DNA of 64,000 bases from Alcaligenes faecalis (GTDB lineage Bacteria > Pseudomonadota > Gammaproteobacteria > Burkholderiales > Burkholderiaceae_B). Shown piece by piece: positions 59,172 to 64,000 of the stretch (position 1 is the first letter of the stretch; the number at the start of each line of letters is the position of its first letter). The stretch is taken from assembly GCF_041521385.1 (NCBI RefSeq), contig NZ_CP168006.1, forward strand, positions 2,536,294 through 2,600,293. Reading direction: 5' to 3'. Position numbers and translations under genes: made by a program. The notes beneath the pieces were generated by a model that saw only the letters and a program-made list of their open reading frames with translations, did no database searches and was not told the DNA's origin.

Positions 59172-60719
59172 ATGATGCGTTTGGGTTTGAAACAGAAATT
59201 GTGGTTACCATTGATCTTGGGCTTGACGGCTTTGGCGGCGGTTTTTGCGTTTGTGAACTATCAGCTCTATCAGGCACAGATGCAAGAGCGAAAAAGTAGT
59301 TTGCAGCATATCGTCAATATTGCCGTAAACATTACGCAGGACTACCAGCAACTGGTCAGCAAAGGCGTCCTTAGCAAGGACGAGGCGCAAAAACAGGCAC
59401 TGCAACGCATCGGCAGTATCCGCTTTGGACAGGAAGGTTACGTGTCGGTGTTATCCACTGACGTCGTGTCCATTATGAACCCCACCCGACCGGATCTCGA
59501 TGGTCAGGACGTCAGCGCCGTGGTCGATAGTAATGGCGTACACCCTTTTGCCGAAATGAGCCGTATTGCTCGTGATGATGGCGAAGGGTTTCTGGAGTAC
59601 CACTGGCCCAAACTTACCGACAAGAGTAATGCTCCCAAACTGGCCTATGGTAAAGGGGTGGCCCAGTGGGACTGGGTGCTGACCTCGGGTGTGTATATCG
59701 ACAATATCAAGGCCAGTTTTCAGAGCAACCTGCTGAGCTCCTCGGTGGTGTTTTTGTTGATTATTGTGTTGGTGTCGGCAGTTACCGTGTTTCTTGCGCG
59801 GCAGATTCTTGCTGAGCTGGGTGCTGAACCCACCGTTTTGCATGGCGCTGCCCAAGCCATTGCTGATGGTGACTTGCGGGTTGCTCATTCTCTGCGTTCG
59901 ATTCCAGACAATAGCGTGATGGCGTCCCTCGAGCAGATGCGTTTGAAGTTGAATGACGTTATGCACACCTTGCAGCACAGCAGCGCAGTGATTGCAGACG
60001 ATACCTCGCAACTGTCCGTGGGCAATCTGGAGCTGTCCAGTCGCACCACTCAACAGGCTGCGGCCTTGCAGGAAACAGCGTCGGCCATGGAAGAGATGAC
60101 GGGCACAGTGCGCATGAGCGAAGAAAATGCCATGCGAGCCGAGGAGGTCTCCAGCCAAGTGCAGAAAACCGCTCAGCATGGTGGTCAGATGGTCAGTGAG
60201 CTGGTGGATCGCATGGATGCGATTCGTGACTCCAGCAGCAAGGTGGCAGACATTACGACGGTGATTAACTCGATTGCTTTCCAGACCAATATTCTGGCCT
60301 TGAATGCGGCTGTGGAAGCAGCACGGGCCGGTGAGCAAGGTCGAGGCTTTGCAGTGGTAGCCGGTGAAGTGCGTGCCTTGGCGCAGCGCACCACGGCCTC
60401 TGCTCAGGAGATTGCTCAATTGGTGGAGGCGTCTTCCGACAGTACTCGGGAAGGGGCGAAGTTGATGGGACAGGTGGGCGAGGTGATCGACGAGATGGTC
60501 ACTGGCAGTTCGCAAGTGATGACGATTGTGCATGAGATTGCCGCTTCTACCCGTGAGCAAACGATTGGTATCGAGCAAATTAATGTGGCCGTTGGGCAGT
60601 TGGATTCAGCCACCCAACAAAACGCGGAGATGGTGAATCAGGTGGCACACACCTCCAGCGAGTTGCAGGACCAGGTGCAAGAGCTGGATCGTTTGATTCA
60701 GGCTTTCCGCCTGGAGTGA
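59172..60719 (+). CDS. Methyl-accepting chemotaxis protein with single Cache domain
   Basis: Transmembrane chemoreceptor of 515 residues. TM1 is near 10-30, a periplasmic sCache_2-type sensor near 35-185 ([44 protein letters not shown]), TM2 near 190-212, a short HAMP-like linker, and the MCP signalling domain with the hairpin tip [20 protein letters not shown] near 371-390. It ends LIQAFRLE without a CheR-tethering pentapeptide. The ligand is unknown; sCache_2 receptors often detect carboxylates. The start MMRLGLKQK at 59172 is used, with GGGG 4 bp before it. Confidence 0.94.
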   Translation: MMRLGLKQKLWLPLILGLTALAAVFAFVNYQLYQAQMQERKSSLQHIVNIAVNITQDYQQLVSKGVLSKDEAQKQALQRIGSIRFGQEGYVSVLSTDVVSIMNPTRPDLDGQDVSAVVDSNGVHPFAEMSRIARDDGEGFLEYHWPKLTDKSNAPKLAYGKGVAQWDWVLTSGVYIDNIKASFQSNLLSSSVVFLLIIVLVSAVTVFLARQILAELGAEPTVLHGAAQAIADGDLRVAHSLRSIPDNSVMASLEQMRLKLNDVMHTLQHSSAVIADDTSQLSVGNLELSSRTTQQAAALQETASAMEEMTGTVRMSEENAMRAEEVSSQVQKTAQHGGQMVSELVDRMDAIRDSSSKVADITTVINSIAFQTNILALNAAVEAARAGEQGRGFAVVAGEVRALAQRTTASAQEIAQLVEASSDSTREGAKLMGQVGEVIDEMVTGSSQVMTIVHEIAASTREQTIGIEQINVAVGQLDSATQQNAEMVNQVAHTSSELQDQVQELDRLIQAFRLE

Positions 60720-60827
60720 TAAATGGCGATATCTCGCATTAGCCAAGGGGGCGCTGATTATTTTTGATCGTATACTGCTTCTTGGTACTGGGATTGTCCT
60801 GCGGCAAACCGGCGTTTAGGAGGATGT

Positions 60828-62405
60828 ATGTTGCGCGCACCTGTTGTTGCTGTATTGATGGTGGGAATGTTTGGGTCGGCTTGGGCGGCTACGCTGCCCT
60901 CAGCGCAGGGTGAGGTTCAGGCGCACGAACATCATGAACGCATACTGAGTTTGCAGCACAATGATCTGGTGCAAGGCAGTTGGCAGCACAGTGGTGATGT
61001 GGCGCTGGAATTGTTCGGCCCGGATGGCCAGGCGATTCGTCACTGGGCGGATGAGCCGGGACGGGATGGTTCTTTTGGTTTTATTGCCAGTACAGCAGGC
61101 GAGTATCGTTTGCGTGTGCTGGGGCAGGGTGAGTATCAGTGGCAGGTGAAATCCGTCACAGCGCCGCAAACGCCCGTTCAGGCCGAGCCTTTGCAAGGTG
61201 ATGTGATCCGCCAGTGGAGCATGCGTTTGCGGGCGGGTGAGTCGTCTCGCGGTTTCTGGGACTATGTGCAACGTGTAGGTTCACCTTTGGTGGAACGCTA
61301 CAGCAATACGCATGATCGCGTCACGTTTGTCTGGCGCGGTGCCCGAAACGAGGTTCGTCTGCATGGTGGGCCCTTCTCGTATAGCGATCGTATGCATCGC
61401 TTGGGTGAGTCTGATATCTGGTATATCACCTACGATTTGCCGCGTGATGCCCGCTTTGCCTATCGCATGGCACCGGATGTGCCTTATGTAGGCCAGAATC
61501 TGGCACGTGAAGTGTTGCGTGCGGCCTTGCAGCGGGACCCGCTTAATTCCAGGGCGCTGCCGGAGAACAGCAAGGATCTGTTCGATGGCGAGTCGGTCTT
61601 GCGTTTGACGCAGGCACCGGCCCAGGTGGTGAGTCTGGAGTCGCAACAGTTGGGACAGGGGCAATGGCGTACGGAACGCCTGCCCAGCGAGGCTTTGGGT
61701 GTGGAGCGGCAGGTGCAGATTTATCAGCCTGCTGGCACTCGAGCCCAGGACATTGATCACACCTTGATTTTGTTTGATGGCCGTGACTATCGGGATTTGG
61801 CGCGCGCGCCCGCCATGCTGGATTCCTTGATTGCGCAGGGGCGCGTGGAGCCTATGTGGTTAGTCCTGGTGGACAACCCGGGCATGGCGGAGCGGGCACG
61901 GGAGTTGCCGCCGAATGAGGCTTATATCCAGTTTCTGGACACGGAGCTGATGCCTTGGTTGCAGGCCCAAGGGGTGCAGTCGGCAGCGGACAAGACGGCG
62001 ATTGGCGGTTCCAGCTATGGGGGTTTGGCGGCCATGCATGCGGCTTGGCGTTTGCCGCAGTGGTTTGGCAATGTTTTGAGTATGTCCGGCTCGTTTTGGT
62101 GGGCTCCCGCTGGCCAGGCGCGTGGGCAGTGGCTGACGCGGCAGATGGCGGATTCGCCTGCTGTGCCGGTGAAGATTTATATGAGCGCCGGGGTGTTTGA
62201 GTCCTCAGGCTCCAGCCGGGATGTCAGCCTGGTGCAGGCTAATCGCCATTTGGATGATGTGCTGCGGGCCCGGGGGTATGACGTGCGTTACGTGGAAAGT
62301 GCGACGGCGCATGATTTCGTGGCGTGGAGGGATGCGTTGGCGCTGGGGCTGGAGCATTTGTTTGGGGTTGAACATGAAGAGGCTCCGGCTGAGCGGAAGA
62401 GGTAG
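60828..62405 (+). CDS. Exported enterochelin-esterase-like alpha/beta hydrolase
   Basis: A 525-residue protein with a signal peptide (about 1-22, ending SAWAA), hence periplasmic or secreted. The N-terminal ~190 residues include a bacterial pre-peptidase-like beta domain (SWQHSGDVALELFGPDGQAI). The 150-250 region resembles the Fes N-terminal early-set domain (VTFVWRGARNEVRLHG, MHRLGESDIWYITYDLP). The C-terminal half is an esterase-D/Fes fold with nucleophile Ser396 in GGSSYGG and His in TAHDFVAWRDAL. Members hydrolyse siderophore or other esters. An iron role is inference; no siderophore genes are adjacent. Confidence 0.85.
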   Translation: MLRAPVVAVLMVGMFGSAWAATLPSAQGEVQAHEHHERILSLQHNDLVQGSWQHSGDVALELFGPDGQAIRHWADEPGRDGSFGFIASTAGEYRLRVLGQGEYQWQVKSVTAPQTPVQAEPLQGDVIRQWSMRLRAGESSRGFWDYVQRVGSPLVERYSNTHDRVTFVWRGARNEVRLHGGPFSYSDRMHRLGESDIWYITYDLPRDARFAYRMAPDVPYVGQNLAREVLRAALQRDPLNSRALPENSKDLFDGESVLRLTQAPAQVVSLESQQLGQGQWRTERLPSEALGVERQVQIYQPAGTRAQDIDHTLILFDGRDYRDLARAPAMLDSLIAQGRVEPMWLVLVDNPGMAERARELPPNEAYIQFLDTELMPWLQAQGVQSAADKTAIGGSSYGGLAAMHAAWRLPQWFGNVLSMSGSFWWAPAGQARGQWLTRQMADSPAVPVKIYMSAGVFESSGSSRDVSLVQANRHLDDVLRARGYDVRYVESATAHDFVAWRDALALGLEHLFGVEHEEAPAERKR

Positions 62406-62574
62406 CTGCAGTTGGGCTTATAGGCGGTGAGGTACGGGCTACAGACGGGCTCAGGAGTCTGGACCGGGGGGCTGTTCGAGTCGGGGCAGGCTCCGGCTGG
62501 GCTGAGCACTTGCTGGTGCTGCGCACCGGTGCCCTGGTCAAGAGAGAGCGACGGGCGCATCCTGAACTCGCCGG
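62406..62574. other. Flank between esterase gene and insertion sequence
   Basis: 169 bp of GC-rich sequence without a supported gene. It is the left target flank of the IS element. Open frames here have biased composition and no start signals. Confidence 0.5.
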
Positions 62575-63993
62575 GTACTTGGTCCCCCGTACATGGACGC
62601 CCCTGTTTTGCCAAGCACTCACTTCATGTTGGACAGTGGGTCGAGATTGCACCCGTACATTCGGACTTGATTGCCGCGTCAGCGGCGGTCCCTGATGGGT
62701 TTTGCTGGTTGGTGCCTCAATCGGACCAGCGCACTGCGTTGTGCCTGGGGGACATCGGGTTTAACCAACCACGGTCTGACCTATCTTGCCATCATGTCGT
62801 GCTTGCCTGAGCAATCGGGGGAAGGGTTAATAGTGGTTTTTAAAGGGGAGCTCAGTTCAGCCTGACTATGAGCCGTCAGGCGTATAGTCAGGCTGGAAGG
62901 TTCGTTGATTGGCCAGTAACGCCCAGACGATACGGGCATTTTTGTTGGCTAATGCAACCGCCGCTACGTTGGTGTGAGATCGCTGCAAGAGTCGTTGTAG
63001 CCAACCGGTGGGCTCTGCGGCTTGCCGCGCACGATAGATTACCGCTCGAGCGCCATGAATTAACAAGGTACGCAGATATTGATCTCCTCGTTTGCTGATT
63101 CCCAGGAGCACGGACTTGCCACCACTGGAGTGCTGCTTGGGCACTAAGCCTAGCCACGCGGCTAACTGTCGGCCATTGGTGAAGTTTTTGGCATCGCCGA
63201 TCGTGGCAACCAAGGCACTGGCGGTGATCGGGCCAATGCCCGCAATTTTCTCAAGTCGGCAGCTCGCTTCATTGGCCTTATGCCAGGCTTTAATCTGCCG
63301 CTCCAACTCATGGACCTGTTTATCCAGTTCTTTTAAGTGATCCAGGAGCCGGAGTATGAGTAATCGAAATGAGCCTGTCAGCTCCTGATTCGCCTGCTCG
63401 AGTAGCGCAGGGACACGTGTATGCAGGTGAGAGATTCCCTGTGGGACGATCAGCCCGAACTCAGCCAGCAATCCGCGGATCTGATTGGCCTGTGCGGTCC
63501 GTGCCCGTACGAACCCTTGTCGAGCCCGGTGCAAGGCCAAGACGGACTGTTGTTCGATATTTTTGATCGGTACAAACCGCATGTTAGGCCGAGCCACTGC
63601 CTCGCAGATGGCTTCGGCATCAGCAGCATCGTTCTTGTTGGTTTTAACGTAGGGTTTAACAAACTGAGGGGCAATCAAGCGTACGGTATGTCCGAACGAT
63701 TCTAATTTACGGGCCCAATGATGCGCACTGCCACATGCTTCCATGCCAATAAGGCAGACCGGTAAGGTAGCGAAGAACGTGGCCATCTGGTCGCGTTTGA
63801 GCTGTTTTCTTAATACGGTTTGGCCTTGTTCATCAACGCCGTGCAGTTGAAAAACGTGCTTTGCCAGATCGATACCCAGTGTCGTAATCTTCATGATGGA
63901 CGCCTCGCTCGGTTCAAGTGGTTGGTGCTACGCCCACTTTGGCACATAGGATGCCGGTGCGGGTAGGGGCGTCCATCCCATTGGACCAAGTAC
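62575..63993 (-). mobile_element. IS110-family insertion sequence (IS1111-like)
   Basis: About 1.42 kb. It is bounded by two-part inverted repeats: GTACTTGGTCC (62575-62585) and ATGGACGCCCCT (62593-62604) on the left, and their complements on the right (63983-63993 and 63965-63976), with 7 bp and 6 bp between the parts. It contains one transposase gene, with ~260 bp of non-coding sequence at its 3' side, as in the IS1111 group. Exact ends and any target duplication are uncertain because the window closes 7 bp later. Confidence 0.8.
62866..63894 (-). CDS. IS110-family transposase
   Basis: 342 residues of the DEDD-type recombinase family that moves IS110 elements with an element-encoded RNA. 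The N-terminal catalytic part has LGIDLAKHVFQLHGVDEQG near 6-24 (first Asp), GMEACGSAHHWA near 50-61 (Glu), and KNDAADAEAICEA near 86-98 (Asp pair). The C-terminal Transposase_20 part has KIAGIGPITASALVATIGD near 200-218 and the conserved Ser region KHSSGGK. The frame is intact, so the copy may be active. Confidence 0.95.
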   Translation of the reverse strand: MKITTLGIDLAKHVFQLHGVDEQGQTVLRKQLKRDQMATFFATLPVCLIGMEACGSAHHWARKLESFGHTVRLIAPQFVKPYVKTNKNDAADAEAICEAVARPNMRFVPIKNIEQQSVLALHRARQGFVRARTAQANQIRGLLAEFGLIVPQGISHLHTRVPALLEQANQELTGSFRLLILRLLDHLKELDKQVHELERQIKAWHKANEASCRLEKIAGIGPITASALVATIGDAKNFTNGRQLAAWLGLVPKQHSSGGKSVLLGISKRGDQYLRTLLIHGARAVIYRARQAAEPTGWLQRLLQRSHTNVAAVALANKNARIVWALLANQRTFQPDYTPDGS

Positions 63994-64000
63994 AAGCGCC

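Noticed and set aside
59451..60578. 375-codon minus-strand open frame
   Set aside because: It is antisense to the chemoreceptor gene, rich in His/Gln/Leu as expected for complement of GC-rich coding DNA, with no recognisable motif.
62239..62810. Open frames on both strands across the left IS end
   Set aside because: They cross the IS inverted repeat and the esterase 3' end; composition is biased and no motif is seen.

Overview
The window is chromosomal DNA from a betaproteobacterium of the family Alcaligenaceae, most likely Alcaligenes (A. faecalis group). The variable regions of the complete 16S rRNA at 30698-32236 look like those I remember for A. faecalis, and the housekeeping gene order (dacC-dat-ybeD-lipB, birA-coaX-galU, rpe/gph/trpEGDC, apaG-mltA) follows the Bordetella/Achromobacter/Alcaligenes pattern. 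No database search was run, so the genus is a judgement.

Layout. 1-3507: 5' part of HMG-CoA lyase, dprA, def-fmt. 3520-11632: a leftward block with an EamA-type exporter, an amidase, a DUF2848 protein, a complete TRAP transporter (large permease, small permease, binding protein), a UPF0317/DUF1445 protein and a LysR regulator. This looks like an uptake and catabolic locus for an unidentified carboxylated, possibly amide-bearing, substrate. 11757-17796: envelope and cofactor genes (waaC, waaA, a cold-shock gene, galU, coaX, birA). 17854-27900: hydrolase, dacC, dat, ybeD, lipB, then a FecI-FecR-TonB receptor iron cassette and an ECHDC3-like crotonase lying between lipB and lipA. 28236-29423: a small unknown gene and ung. 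29424-36100: short tandem repeats and TATATA-centred palindromes, then a full rrn operon (two promoters, 16S, tRNA-Ile, tRNA-Ala, 23S, 5S, terminator).

36733-44900 is an anaerobic-metabolism module. It holds a Dnr/FNR-type regulator with an FNR-like box in front of it, a many-pass membrane protein, a DUF2249 protein, ubiU-ubiV-ubiT (oxygen-independent ubiquinone synthesis) and the class III ribonucleotide reductase genes. The reductase is unusual. The NrdD body (618 aa) ends in a (Thr-Pro)10 tail encoded by a GGTGTC hexamer microsatellite, has no C-terminal glycyl-radical segment and no ATP-cone. The glycyl-radical segment is a separate 60-residue gene between nrdD and nrdG. Two NrdR boxes 31 bp apart and an FNR-like site precede nrdD.

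45243-53315: HIT protein and trpC-trpD-trpG-trpE read leftward, preceded by a recognisable trp leader peptide (Trp-Arg-Trp-Trp) and an attenuator-type terminator, then gph. An EAL-CBS-GGDDF c-di-GMP gene on the other strand separates gph from rpe. 53433-57079: apaG, mltA, a UbiH-family hydroxylase and dsbC. 57392-62405: a protein joining a degenerate receiver, an OmpR-type winged helix and a degenerate EAL domain; a chemoreceptor with a single Cache sensor; and an exported enterochelin-esterase-like hydrolase. The right end is an IS110-family (IS1111-like) insertion sequence with inverted repeats visible at both ends.

The strongest candidates for something new are the split class III reductase with its microsatellite-encoded tail, the receiver/winged-helix/EAL fusion, and the TRAP-DUF2848-amidase-UPF0317 locus.
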